Made by a program: the position numbers and the translations under genes
DNA from: Lutraria lutraria
Lineage: Eukaryota > Mollusca > Bivalvia > Venerida > Mactridae
DNA: 64,000 nt
Assembly (NCBI GenBank): GCA_964023205.1
Contig: OZ026844.1
Location: 31,047,326 to 31,111,325 of the forward strand
Direction of reading: 5' to 3'
Notes under the pieces: generated by a model
The model's input: the letters and a program-made list of their open reading frames with translations, nothing else
What the model was told of the DNA's origin: nothing
The model's database searches: none
Part shown: one piece after another, positions 1 through 11,690 of the stretch
Layout of the letters: every line of letters starts with the position of its first letter
How positions within the stretch are numbered: the first letter of the stretch is position 1

Positions 1-1730
1 TCAGACATGAAATGGGAAGGTTATATCAGAGATACTAACCCCCTACCGGAAAAGTGCAGATTTTATCTCGCGTTCCTGAAATTATACGTCCATGTTTTGC
101 TTTACATTTAGTCAAATATCATTCAATTAATATACATTTGGTCTTAAAATGTTGGTATGATTATTGCTTAAATGATGTCATATGATAAATTATTATCAAA
201 AATGAAATGCGAGTGTTATATCAGAAATACTAACCCCCTACTGGTAAAGGGTCGATTTTTTCTTGTATTTGAGATTATAATCGGTCATGTTTTGCTTCTC
301 AATATGTCAAATATCATTCAATTTATATAAATTTGGTCTTAAAATGTTGGTATGGTTATTGCCTAAATGATGATGTTTGATATATTATCATCAGACATGA
401 AATGTGAGGGTTATATCAGAGATACTAACCCCCTACCGGAAAAGTGCAGATTTTATCTCGCGTTCCTGAAATTATAGGGCCATGTTTTGCTTTACATTTA
501 GTCAAATATCATTCAATTAATATACATTTGGTCTTAAAATGTTGGTATGATTATTGCTTAAATGATGTCATATGATAAATTATTATCAAAAATGAAATGC
601 GAGTGTTATATCAGAAATACTAACCCCCTACTGGTAAAGGGTCGATTTTTTCTTGTATTTGAGATTATAATCGGTCATGTTTTGCTTCTCAATATGTCAA
701 ATATCATTCAATTTATATAAATTTGGTCTTAAAATGTTGGTATGGTTATTGCCTAAATGATGATGTTTGATATATTATCATCATACATGAAATGTAAGGG
801 TTATATCAGAGATACTAACCCCCTACCGGAAAAGTGCAGATTTTATCTCGCGTTCCTGAAATTATACGTCCATGTTTTGCTTTACATTTAGTCAAATATC
901 ATTCAATTAATATACATTTGGTCTTAAAATGTTGGTATGATTATTGCTTAAATGATGTCATATGATAAATTATTATCAAAAATGAAATGCGAGTGTTATA
1001 TCAGAAATACTAACCCCCTACTGGTAAAGGGTCGATTTTTTCTTGTATTTGAGATTATAATCGGTCATGTTTTGCTTCTCAATATGTCAAATATCATTCA
1101 ATTTATATAAATTTGGTCTTAAAATGTTGGTATGGTTATTGCCTAAATGATGATGTTTGATATATTATCATCATACATGAAATTCGAGGGTTATATCAGA
1201 GTTACTAACCCCCTACCGGAAAAGTGCAGATTTTATCTCGCGTCCCTGAAATTATACGTCCATGTTTTGCTTAACATTTAGTCAAATATCATTCAATTAA
1301 TATACATTTGGTCTTAAAATGTTGGTATGATTATTGCTTAAATGATAAAGTATGATAAATAATTATAAGACATGAAATGCGAGTGTTATATCAGAAATAC
1401 TAACCCCCTACTGGTAAAGGGCCGATTTTTTCTTGTATTTGAGATTATAATCGTTCATGTTTTGCTTCTCAATATGTCAAATATCATTCAATTTATATAA
1501 TTTAGGTCTTAAAATGTTGGTATGGTTATTGCCTAAATGATGATGTTTGATATAATTATTATCATCGGACATGAAATGAGAGTGTTATATCAGAAATACG
1601 AACCCCCTACCGGAAAGGTGCTGTTTTTATCTCGCGTTTCTGAAATTATACGGCCATGTTTTGCTTCTCATTTAGTCAAATATCATTCAATCTAAATAAA
1701 GTTGGTCTTAAAATGTTGGTATGATGGTCA
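1..1730. repeat. Satellite array, 390-bp higher-order repeat
   Basis: Two diverged ~195-bp monomers alternate. One reads 'ctaccggaaaagtgcag' and the other 'ctactggtaaagggtcg', and the pair repeats at 1, 391, 781, 1171 and about 1564. Copies within one class are almost identical while the two classes differ clearly, the usual mark of a satellite with dimeric higher-order units. The array enters from the left edge, so its full length is unknown. No open frame of note. Confidence 0.93.
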
Positions 1731-1861
1731 TTCTGTGAATAAAGACTTTTTTTAACCGTCGTTAATAATTCAGAACAAAATGACCTCTGAATAAAGACCA
1801 TCTGTCAAAAAGTCCACATTATGTATTTCCCAAGGTGACCTTTGTTCACAGGTTTGACTGT
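1730..1861. mobile_element. MITE family A copy, 5'-truncated
   Basis: It ends in CACAGGTTTGACTGTA and carries the 'gaataaagaccatctgtc' type interior shared with copies at 5701, 20996, 48057, 53554, 57793, 59793 and 63793. Complete copies have inverted ends CAGTCAAACCTGTG / CACAGGTTTGACTG and are ~160-185 bp. This copy abuts the satellite and lacks its left end. Confidence 0.7.
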
Positions 1862-2150
1862 AGTTTCAGGAAATGCCATTTTCAACGATGAAAATTAGAG
1901 GCATTCTAAACATAAAAGTAAAGATTTGTAAATAACTAGTGAACGAATGTGTACAATTTGTAGTTAAGGCTTAAATCTGAAGTGTCATTTACTAAATACA
2001 AAATGTATTTTCATCCAACATTTAAAAAAAATTGACAGTTTAAACTGTTTATTATTTATTGTTATTGTTATATGATACTATATTTACATGTACTTTGTTA
2101 TACTGTAAAAAATTATTATTCCATGATGGTAGTAACTACACACAAACTTT

Positions 2151-3476
2151 GCAGGCCCGTAGAAAGCGATTTCAAATTGAGTGTTGGGGCTAATTTTAAT
2201 TTTGTCTGACATCTGAGAGAGAATAAGTTATAACCCTTTTTAATTACCATTACATTGGAGATTATTGGGGGTAGTGCTTATATCCTAGGCGAAATTATGA
2301 CCATGGCCTGCCATGGTCACCACGGTATTTGATGGTTGACCATCCCATATCATGTTTGACTATCAAATACTGTGTTGGAACAATATCAGGAGCATGGTCG
2401 ACCATGTTCAACAATGTTTGATGACATCATAGGTCACATGATGTTAATTCAGTATGGCTGACTATTGACATATCCAAACGAAGTGTGGCTGTAATAAAAA
2501 TGAAAATACTGCTAAAAGTATGGTGTTATTAAACTGGTAAGACTAGTCTACCGATACTTAAGTTCTTAATAGATATACAATAATAATGATGATTTACAAT
2601 TGAAAACCAAACATGTCCGATACATATTTGAGATATCATTATGATGAATGAAGTGGGTGGGGTATGATGAAACACCACAACTATGAATATCTTTTCCGCC
2701 GATATCATGCATGTATGCATTTGCAATTTTATAAATCAAAACTTGCTTTAAGGTCACCTGTGCAATCTTATTATATTTACAGCTCTTTTAAATTGCCTAG
2801 CATGGAAACAGTTAAGCTCACTCACAGACAAGAAAGTTATCCATCATATCATGCATTTCAGTAAAATATTAAAATTCATCAGTATTTATCTGAATAAAAG
2901 TCTTATAACCAAGAAAGGTTTTTCACAAATCTGTCTATAGGACGGTTCCTGAAGAATATACGTCTAGTACATATCGTAACTGTTTGATTCTTCCTTCATG
3001 GGAGCTTGCCTGAGGTGAACTTATAATTCCTTATGTAAGGTTATGTTTTAAAAATTATTCCTTATCAAACGATGTGTTTTAAAAGTCTTTTCATCAAAAA
3101 GCCTACATACTACCACATTTCATGCCCATGATGGTCAATCATGATTGTCGAGCATGGCCCACAATGATCTACAATCATTTTTAATGGCACCACAGTTGAG
3201 CATGGTAACTGGTTATGGTCGGCCATGGGTCGATTGCCATGGTCAGCCATGGTCGATTACCATGGTCGGCTATGGTCTACCATGGTTCCATTTAACAAAA
3301 CATGGTCGGCCATGTTCATAGAACCATGTTCGGCCATGGCAATATGGCCTTCACTTCGCCTGGGATTAGATGGGGTGTAAGAATTGTTTTTAGCTGGTTT
3401 AAGATACCAATATATCCAAAATCATTGGGGGGGGGGGGCTAAGTCCACCCTTGCACCCCCAGTTCCTACGGCCCTG
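2151..3476. mobile_element. Possible inverted-repeat element rich in CCATGG palindromes
   Basis: The outer ends are roughly inverted: GCAGGCCCGTAGAAAGCG on the left, and the complement of CCTACGGCCCTG on the right. Inside are further inverted ends: ATCCTAGGCGAAATTATGA near 2283, and TTCACTTCGCCTGGGAT near 3350 in the opposite sense. Next to each inner end lies a cluster of CCATGGTCG/GGCCATGG words (about 2300-2430 and 3120-3350). The interior has only short frames. It fits a non-autonomous DNA element, or one inserted in another; no target duplication was found. Confidence 0.45.
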
Positions 3477-3520
3477 TTTTTCTGTTAATCCTTATGATTA
3501 CATTATCCTATGTGTCCAGT

Positions 3521-3727
3521 TTAAAATGGTTCAGTGCTTTCTATCACCCCATTTGCCAACTTGTTTTTACCATGAAATTCACGCTTTTTGAAAAAGTCAA
3601 CACATTTTTGCGAGGAGAACCAGTTTGATTTCAGATCTTTAGCAGACAGCCACATGGTAGGTTGATATTTTTTATCATAAAGACTTTTAATTATTTTAGA
3701 CAATTCAAGTGCGTCAGTTTTAATATG
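3521..3727 (-). CDS. Unrecognised short ORF, possible coding fragment
   Basis: An open frame of about 69 codons from an upstream stop near 3728 to the stop at 3521. The composition (several W, C and F, many K) looks more protein-like than the repeat-derived frames nearby; the middle contains MWLSAKDLKSNWFSS. There is no convincing splice acceptor or ATG at its 5' side, and I do not recognise a family. It could be the C-terminal end of a transposon protein or chance. Confidence 0.22.
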   Translation of the reverse strand, partial: HIKTDALELSKIIKSLYDKKYQPTMWLSAKDLKSNWFSSQKCVDFFKKREFHGKNKLANGVIESTEPF

Positions 3728-3730
3728 TAA

Positions 3731-4324
3731 CAGTTATATTTCGCAATTCTTTCTTCAAAAAAGGGCGAATTAATTACTATGCTATTTTATTATTTTAATT
3801 TCTTCAATTTCATTACTAGGATGGTTGAATTAGTTGTTGGGTGTGGTCATCTATTTTTTTTTCATATTTAGGTTATTGTTTTATTGTCATTTTACTTTTT
3901 GAGATTGGTTCTACGGTCAGTACAATTTCTTGATTTAAGGGGAAGTTGGCGGCAAGTCCTTTCATGGGGTGAAAAATGATTTGGAAAATGTGTGGACAGG
4001 CACATGGTAATACACTAATTGATAAAATTTCTGTTCTGGAGGTTTAGTGAATTATTGATGAAATTTAAATGGTGTCAAGACTCGGTCATTCATTATCTAT
4101 TGAATTCATTTTAAGGTAATTAATCTATTGCCATGTACTATATTAATGATATGCTTAGTTCATGATTTTTGTCTATACAGGCATATACATGTAAGAGACT
4201 GAGAGACCCCAGGCGGGATTTTTAGGCAGTACATGTTCATGTAGGGTATATTTAATAGGTTTGTTGTTTGACTGACTAGTCAGTCAAATGGTTTCAGTGA
4301 TTTCATATTTTATTATTTTTGCAG
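3731..4324. other. No gene seen
   Basis: AT-rich single-copy-looking sequence. The last ~25 bases form a pyrimidine-rich stretch ending in TTTTTGCAG, a good 3' splice site for the exon that follows. Confidence 0.5.
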
Positions 4325-4424
4325 CTGGAAGCAACAAGAACTAGTGCGCATATCTAGAAATTGGACATATGAATGAGTAGACAATGCCTGTATTCTACAA
4401 TCAAGACTTGACCACCAACCTAAG
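4325..4424 (+). CDS. Putative 5' exon with start codon (coding from 4384)
   Basis: A 100-nt segment bounded by a pyrimidine tract plus GCAG acceptor and an AAG|GTAGGT donor. All frames entering from the left are closed, but an ATG at 4384 with A at -3 opens a frame that runs to the donor: 13 codons (MPVFYNQDLTTNL) plus two bases. That fits a second exon carrying a 5' UTR and the start codon of a + strand gene. No downstream exon could be found; the next kilobases are tandem repeat, so a long intron would be needed. The protein is not recognised. It could also be a non-coding exon or chance. Confidence 0.3.
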
Positions 4425-4484
4425 GTAGGTGATAAAATCTATATCTAGTCTAACAATGATCAAACTTTCCATATTTCTGGTTTA

Positions 4485-5475
4485 ACACTTATTTTCAGCA
4501 GAATTTTAGTTCTATAACAGTGATTAAATATTCCGTTTTCCTTGATTCTGTACTAATACTGACCTTATTCTATACCAGCGGACAGATATCTCATTTTCCT
4601 AGATCCTGTACCAATACTTACCTTATTCTATACCAGCGGACAGATAACCCATTTTCCTTGATTATGTACCAATACGTGCCTTATTCTATACTAGCGGGCA
4701 GGTAACCCATTTTCCTAGATTCTGTACCAATTCTTACCTTATTCTATACCAGCGGACAGATAACCCATTTTCCTAGATTCTGTGCCAATACTTACCGTAT
4801 TCTATACCAGCGGGCAGGTAACCCATTTTCCTAGATTCTGTACCAATACTTACCTTATTCAATACCAGCGGGCAGGTAACCCATTTTCCTAGATTCTGTA
4901 CCAATATTTACATTATTCTATACCAGCGGACAGGAAACGCATTTTCCTAGATTCTGTACCAATACTTACCTTATTCTATACCAGCGGACAGATATTCCAT
5001 TTTCCTAGATTCTGTACCAATACGTGCCTTATTCTATACTAGCGGGCAGGTAACCCATTTTCCTAGATTCTATACTGATACTTACCTTATTCTATACCAG
5101 CGGACAGATATTCCATTTTCCTAGATTCTGTACCAATACTTACCTATTTTCCTAGATTCTGTACCGATACTTACCTTATTCTATACCAGCGGGCAGGTAA
5201 CCCATTTTCCTAGATTCTATACCGATACTTACCTTATTCTATACCAGCGGGCAGGTAACCCATTTTCCTAGATTCTGTACCAATACTTACCTTATTCTAT
5301 ACCAGCGGGCAGGTAACCCATTTTCCTAGATTCTATACCGATACTTACCTTATTCTATACCAGCGGACAGATATTCCATTTCCCTAGATTCTGTACCAAT
5401 ACTTTACTTATTCTATACCAGCGGGCATGCAGGTAACCCATTTTCCTAGATTCTGTACCAATACTTACCTTATTA
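4485..5475. repeat. 58-bp minisatellite, about 16 copies
   Basis: The unit contains TATACCAGCGGACAGATA and CCATTTTCCTAGATTCTG and recurs at 58-bp steps (for example 4572, 4630, 4688, 4746). The first copy is degenerate, and one copy near 5150 has an internal deletion. Two interchangeable variants occur (GCGGACAGATA and GCGGGCAGGTA). The short frame across it is not a gene. Confidence 0.93.
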
Positions 5476-5700
5476 GCAGCATGCAGCACACAACTTCTCT
5501 GCATAAAACATGAGTGTTAAAAATACGCAAATAAGATTCAACATGCTTTATCTTGTGGATTCTTTTGACAATAAACAGGAATGAAATCATTCATTAATTA
5601 GATCTGCATGTACTTATAATTTTGTGTGATGCTGCAGTGAGTGTCTTCCAATATCTACCTCATGTTTCCTATATTAAACATTCAATTTGTTCTAAGTAAT

Positions 5701-5786
5701 TAATGATGCTTTTTTTAAAAGAATGGCTTTTATTCACAGGATGACTTTTATTCGGAGGTGGCTACTCACTCAGGTTTGTGACTGTA
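5701..5786. mobile_element. MITE family A fragment
   Basis: It reads '...aatggcttttattcacagg...ggaggtggctactcactcaggtttgtgactgta' in shortened form, the right half of family A with a diverged terminus. The surrounding 5476-6209 otherwise shows no gene or structure. Confidence 0.55.
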
Positions 5787-6221
5787 TTATTGTCTATTGA
5801 TATTTTTGCGCAGTTATGTGACTTGTCATTTTTTTCTTATATGGAATATTTGGGCAATTTTGTATACATAAAACTTGCAAGATGTGTTTGTTGAGCACAG
5901 TGTCTTGTTGTACGTATTTCTTCTTTTCTAGTTATAACATTATGCTAGAAACGATTTTAATTATTGACATGGTGTCAAAAAAGGACGGAAAATGCAAATT
6001 CCAAATTGTTGAAGATATCTGCATGAATTATTTATGTTATGTTTTGTAGGTTGTACTGGATACATCTTGGATTGTATGTATGAATGGTTTACTGAGTAAT
6101 TTGTCCACACAACACTGGAATACAAACAACTAAGTTACTTAGGAAATGTAACAAACATCTAAACTTGTAAGGTTTGAGAAATTTATTTCATTAGAAAGTT
6201 TTGGAATCGTCTTTCAGTTCA

Positions 6222-6458
6222 ACTCCATGGTCGAGTGGTTAAGGTCACTGACTTCAAATCACTGTAGCGTGTCACTGATAGACGGTCATGGGTTCGAGCC
6301 CAGATACCGACCAAGCCACTTTATGTGAGAAAGTAGGCAGTTGCTAAGGATGGAAAACAAGTACTGGTTCTTCCCAGGAACGATGATTAGATGAACAGTC
6401 CTCCTCATGACTCTGATTGTTGAAGAAGGGTGTAAAACTCAAATAAAATAAACAAAAA
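6222..6458 (+). mobile_element. tRNA-derived SINE (family 1), full length with target duplication
   Basis: The head is tRNA-like: A box TGGTCGAGTGGTTAAGG, and B box GGGTTCGAGCCC about 60 bases later. A conserved body follows ('tatgtgagaaagtaggcag', 'ctcatgactctgattgttg') and then a tail of AAATAAAATAAACAAAAA. It is flanked by 12-bp direct repeats TCTTTCAGTTCA at 6210-6221 and 6459-6470. Body and tail recur at 31895, 52011, 60561 and 63893. The tRNA part is not a functional tRNA because it has no matching acceptor stem. Confidence 0.88.
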
Positions 6459-6544
6459 TCTTTCAGTTCAGTCATTCTGTATACAACATCAATGAATGAA
6501 TTTGAGTTTGAGTAATAAATTTCCTTTCCGTATTATCAAATACG

Positions 6545-7033
6545 TAATGATTTATATGTGTAAATACGTATGTATGTTATATTTTATATGTGCAGCTATG
6601 TATTTATGTTATATTTTATATGTGTAGCTATGTATCTTTGTTACGTTTTATTTGTAGCTGTGTGTGTGTGCTACAATTTATATATACAGGTATGTTCCTA
6701 TGCATGTATGTCATCTGTAGCTTATATTATGTATTTATGTTACACTTTATGTATGTTATGTGTAGTTATGTATGGTATGTGTAGCTATGTATGTATGCTA
6801 TGTGTAGCTATGTATGTATGTTATGTGTAGCTATGTATGTATGTTATGTGTAGCTATGTATGTTATGTGTAGCTATGTATGTTATGTGTAGCTATGTACG
6901 TTATGCGTAGCTATGTATGTTTAATGTATGTTATGTGTAGGTATGTATGTTATGTGTAGTTATGTATGTTATGTGTAGTTATGTAGCTATGTATGTTATG
7001 TGTAGCTATGTATGTATGTATGTTATGTGTAGT
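6545..7033. repeat. Low-complexity TATGTATGTTATGTGTAGC repeat
   Basis: Imperfect runs of 'tatgtatg' and 'ttatgtgtagc', with lengths typical of an unstable microsatellite/minisatellite mixture. The valine/tyrosine/cysteine-rich frames that span it come from the repeat. Confidence 0.9.
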
Positions 7034-7390
7034 GTTTTTGTAGGTGATACATAATATAATCTTGGATGTAGATATGGTTGACTATTAAATCCTTCAACAC
7101 TGTGAGCAACAATTAAGAAGACAACTTTTGTAATTGCCTTTTTTAGTTCAATCATTCTGTTTCATTGATAAATGGATTCGTTTTTGAGAGATTTTACATG
7201 GAAAACAATGCTGACATGTAAAATTGTCACAGGCATTTATAAACATATTGTTAAAAACTAGAATGTTTTTAGTTTGAATGCATGTAGTTTTATATATACT
7301 TATGTTAGTTATGTACATTAAATCGGTTACTTACTTCACCTAATTTGGACTATTGCTTGAAAATCTTGTCATTTGTGACACATGCGTGTA
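7034..7390. other. No gene seen
   Basis: AT-rich, no repeat structure or usable open frame. Confidence 0.5.
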
Positions 7391-7700
7391 TACATAGTTT
7401 CCACGTCTACAATATTTTCCTCCCTTGAATGCCATCTTGGTTGGCAAATTTCTTATGCGTTTAATAGAAAAAATAAGAAAATTGGTTATTAAATAACTCA
7501 ATTTATAAAAGATAACTTAATCATGAAGTTGTTAAGGCCATAAGCACATAAGGTTAAAAAAATGTAGTTGTGACATATAAATATCCTATATTTAGAATTA
7601 TTAAAACAAAAATATAAAAATCTTCTATCAATGCTTGTTGAATTTGCCAACCAAGATGGCCGCCAAGGGAGGTAAATATTGTAGATGTGGGAACTATGTA
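7391..7700. mobile_element. Foldback MITE with ~60-bp inverted ends
   Basis: The left end TACATAGTTTCCACGTCTAC... continues through CCATCTTGGTTGGCAAATTT. The right end is its near-perfect inverse: AAATTTGCC... through CCAAGATGG to GGGAACTATGTA. The ~180-bp middle is AT-rich with no coding capacity. TA, or the longer TGTA, may be the target duplication. Confidence 0.85.
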
Positions 7701-8440
7701 TTGAACGCAGCGTCTTGTTAGGTCAGTTCCTTTTCTATGACTTCACATGTTAATTATTACATTGTAGATTTCCATCCCTGTTGTTGGATTTTGTTCAGCA
7801 AGAATCATCACTTAGATCATAGACATTGTGCATTCATCTCCAGTATTGTAAGATGCTGTTCTGCAGACATTTGCATTGCGGGAAAAAAAGCTTTTTCTCA
7901 GATTAATGTGCTGTAATTTACTTCTGTCAATAAACGTCTAGCCACGCTTCTTGTTTGTAATTTTATTATAGAATAATTCAATACAAGTTTATTTATATCA
8001 AGTCAAGTATAATGATACAATTGAAACATTACACAACACAATTAACTAAGAATACATGCACTATCATATATCAACGAGAGGGGAAAAAAAAAAAAATTCT
8101 GCCAACAGAAACACGGCAAAATTTTCATAAGTCCATACACTTTACATAGGGTAAAAAATGTGTAAGGGTTACCTATTACAACAACAATTAATTCAAAGGT
8201 ATCTAAAATAAAAACGAATAATAGAACATTTGAGAGAGGAAAAAGCCTCCATGTGTATTAACATTATATAGTACTATGTGAAAGTTGAAGACTATGTTCA
8301 AAATTGAATACATTATTCTGACCAAAGAAATTAAGAACAGTCCAGTTCAGGCGAGAAATAGAGAATTGTTTTTCATCAAATATTATTTAACTGATGCTAT
8401 AGATAAAAACTCATTCAAGAAAAAGTATTCAGTAAAGCAT
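7701..8440. other. No gene; possible reversed retroelement tail
   Basis: AT-rich. Around 7965-8130 the text (a TTTATTTATATCAAG run, an A13 tract at about 8084, 'cataagtcca') resembles 24890 ('cataagtctatagac') and may be an old retroelement end. The 60-codon frame at 8285 runs into the tandem array and is not supported. Confidence 0.4.
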
Positions 8441-10620
8441 GTGCCCTGTAAGTCAAGTGGTCAGTAAGTCAAGTGGTCAGTAAATCAAGTGTCATGTAAG
8501 CAAAGTGGTCAGTAAATCAAGTGTCATGTAAGCAAAGTGGTCAGTAAATCAAGTATCCTGTAGGTCAAGTGGTCAGTAAATTAAGTATCCTGTAGGTCAA
8601 GTGGTCAGTAAATCAAGTATCCTGTAGGTCAAGTGGTCAGTAAGTCAAGTGGTCAGTAAATCAAGTGTCATGTAAGCAAAGTGGTCAGTAAATCAAGTGT
8701 CATGTAAGCAAAGTGGTCAGTAAATCAAGTATCCTGTAGGTCAAGTGGTCAGTAAATCAAGTATCCTGTAGGTCAAGTGGTCAGTAAATCAAGTATCCTG
8801 TAGGTCAAGTGGTCAGTAGGTCAAGTGGTCAGTAAGTCAAGTGGTCAGTAAGTCAAGTGGTCAGTAAATCAAGTGTCATGTAAGCAAAGTGGTCAGTAAA
8901 TCAAGTGTCATGTAAGCAAAGTGGTCAGTAAATCAAGTATCCTGTAGGTCAAGTGGTCAGTAAATCAAGTATCCTGTAGGTCAAGTGGTCAGTAAATCAA
9001 GTATCCTGTAGGTCAAGTGGTCAGTAAATCAAGTATCCTGTAGGTCAAGTGGTCAGTAAATCAAGTATCCTGTAGGTCAAGTGGTCTGTAAATCAAGTAT
9101 CCTGTAGGTCAAGTGGTCAGTAAGTCAAGTGGTCAGTAAATCAAGTGTCATGTAAGCAAAGTGGTCAGTAAATCAAGTGTCATGTAAGCAAAGTGGTCAG
9201 TAAATCAAGTGTCATGTAAGCAAAGTGGTCAGTAAATCAAGTATCCTGTATGTCAAGTGGTCAGTAAATCAAGTATCCTGTAGGTCAAGTGGTCAGTAAA
9301 TCAAGTATCCTGTAGGTCAAGTGGTCAGTAAGTCAAGTGGTCAGTAAATCAAGTGTCATGTAAGCAAAGTGGTCAGTAAATCAAGTGTCATGTAAGCAAA
9401 GTGGTCAGTAAATCAAGTATCCTGTAGGTCAAGTGGTCAGTAAATCAAGTATCCTGTAGGTCAAGTGGTCAGTAAATCAAGTATCCTGTAGGTCAAGTGG
9501 TCAGTAAGTCAAGTGGTCAGTAAATCAAGTGTCATGTAAGCAAAGTGGTCAGTAAATCAAGTGTCATGTAAGCAAAGTGGTCAGTAAATCAAGTGTCATG
9601 TAAGCAAAGTGGTCAGTAAATCAAGTATCCTGTAGGTCAAGTGGTCAGTAAATTAAGTATCCTGTAGGTCAAGTGGTCAGTAAATCAAGCATCCTGTAGG
9701 TCAAGTGGTCAGTAAGTCAAGTGGTCAGTAAATCAAGTATACTGTAGGTCAAGTGGTCAGTAAATCAAGTATCCTGTAGGTCAAGTGGTCAGTAAATCAA
9801 GTATCCTGTAGGTCAAGTGGTCAGTAAGTCAAGTGGTCAGTAAGTCAAGTGGTCAGTAAATCAAGTGTCATGTAAGCAAAGTGGTCAGTAAATCAAGTGT
9901 CATGTAAGCAAAGTGGTCAGTAAATCAAGTGTCATGTAAGCAAAGTGGTCAGTAAATCAAGTATCCTGTAGGTCAAGTGGTCAGTAAATCAAGTATCCTG
10001 TAGGTCAAGTGGTCAGTAAATCAAGTATCCTGTAGGTCAAGTGGTCAGTAAATCAAGTATCCTGTAGGTCAAGTGGTCAGTAAATCAAGTATCCTGTAGG
10101 TCAAGTGGTCTGTAAATCAAGTATCCTGTAGGTCAAGTGGTCAGTAAGTCAAGTGGTCAGTAAATCAAGTGTCATGTAAGCAAAGTGGTCAGTAAATCAA
10201 GTGTCATGTAAGCAAAGTGGTCAGTAAATCAAGTGTCATGTAAGCAAAGTGGTCAGTAAATCAAGTATCCTGTATGTCAAGTGGTCAGTAAATCAAGTAT
10301 CCTGTAGGTCAAGTGGTCAGTAAATCAAGTATCCTGTAGGTCAAGTGGTCAGTAAGTCAAGTGGTCAGTAAATCAAGTGTCATGTAAGCAAAGTGGTCAG
10401 TAAATCAAGTGTCATGTAAGCAAAGTGGTCAGTAAATCAAGTATCCTGTAGGTCAAGTGGTCAGTAAATCAAGTATCCTGTAGGTCAAGTGGTCAGTAAA
10501 TCAAGTATTCTGTAGGTCAAGTGGTCAGTAAATCAAGTGGTCAGTAAATCAAGTATCCTGTAGGTCAAGTGGTCAGTAAATCAAGTGTCATGTAAGCAAA
10601 GTGGTCAGTAAAGCATGCAT
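8441..10620. repeat. 16-bp-unit array, domain 1 (with 1,024-bp duplication)
   Basis: Exact 16-mers in a fixed register: ATCAAGTATCCTGTAG, GTCAAGTGGTCAGTAA, ATCAAGTGTCATGTAA, GCAAAGTGGTCAGTAA. Rare variants mark a large internal duplication: CTGTATGTCAAG at 9246 and 10270, and GTGGTCTGTA at 9081 and 10105, are both exactly 1,024 bp (64 units) apart. The array is otherwise highly homogeneous. No coding function. Confidence 0.95.
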
Positions 10621-11690
10621 ACTGTATGTCAAGTGCCCTGTAAGTGAAGTGTTCAGTAAGTGGAGTGTTCAGTAAGTGGAGTGTTCAGTAAGTGGAGTGT
10701 TCAGTAAGCCAAGTGTTCAGTAAAGTAAATGTCCCGTAAGCCAAGTGTCCAGTAAAGCATGTGTCCTTTAAATCAAGGGTTAAGTAAAGCATGTGTCCTG
10801 TTAACAAAGTGTTCAGTAAATCATGTGTTCTGTAAGTCAATAAAGTATTTGTGCCCTGTATGTTAAGTGTCCTTTAAGCCAAGTGTTCAATAAAGTATAT
10901 GCCCTGTATATTAAGTGTCCTTTATGCCAAGTGTTCAATAAAGTATATGCCCTGTATGTTAAGTGTCCTTTAAATCAAGTGTTCAATAAAATATGTGCCC
11001 TGTATGTTAAGTGTCCTGTAAGCCAAAGGTTCAGAAAAGTATGTGTTCCGTATGCCAACGTTCCTGTAAGCCAAGTGGTCAGTAAATCTAGTGTCCTGTA
11101 AGTCAAGTGGTCAGTAAACCTGGTGTCCTGTAAAGCAAGTGTTCAGGAAATCAAGAGTCATGTAAGTCTAGTGTTCAGTAAAGCTTGTATCATGTAAGCC
11201 GAGTATCCTGTATGTCAAGTATTCAGTCAGTCAAGTGTCCAATAAATCAAGTGTCCTGTAAGCGAAGTGTTCAGTAAAGCATGTATCCTCTAAGCCATGT
11301 GTCCTGTAAGCCAAGTGGTCACAAAAATCTAGTGTCCTGTAAGCCAAGTGATCTGTAAATCTAGTGTCATGTAGGCCATGTTTCCAGTAAAGCTTGTGTC
11401 CTGTAAGCCATGTGTCCTGTCAGCCAAGTGTTCTGTAAGTCAAGTGTTCAGTAAATCGAGCGCCCTGTAAGCCAGGTGTTCAGTGAAGCATGTGTCCTTT
11501 AATTCAAGTGTTCAGTAAAACTAGTGTCCTGTAAGTCAAGTGTTCAGCAAAGCAGGTGCCGTGTCAGCCATGTGTCCTGTAAGCCAAGTGTCCTGTAAGC
11601 CTAGTGTCCTGTAAGCCTAGTGTCCTGTAAGTCAAGTGTCTTGTAAGCCAAGTGTCCTGCCAGCCTAGTGTCCAGTAAGCATGAGGCCTT
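10621..11690. repeat. 16-bp-unit array, diverged junction zone
   Basis: The same 16-bp framework (…GTAAGCCAAGTGTCC…) with many substitutions and no clear higher-order period, between the two homogeneous domains. Frames such as that at 10883 are repeat-derived. Confidence 0.88.

Noticed and set aside
6222..6300. Functional tRNA gene
   Set aside because: A and B boxes are present but there is no paired acceptor stem, and a SINE body, tail and target duplication follow.
6570..6830. Tyr/Cys/Val-rich 'membrane' frames
   Set aside because: Pure product of the TATGTGTAGC low-complexity repeat.
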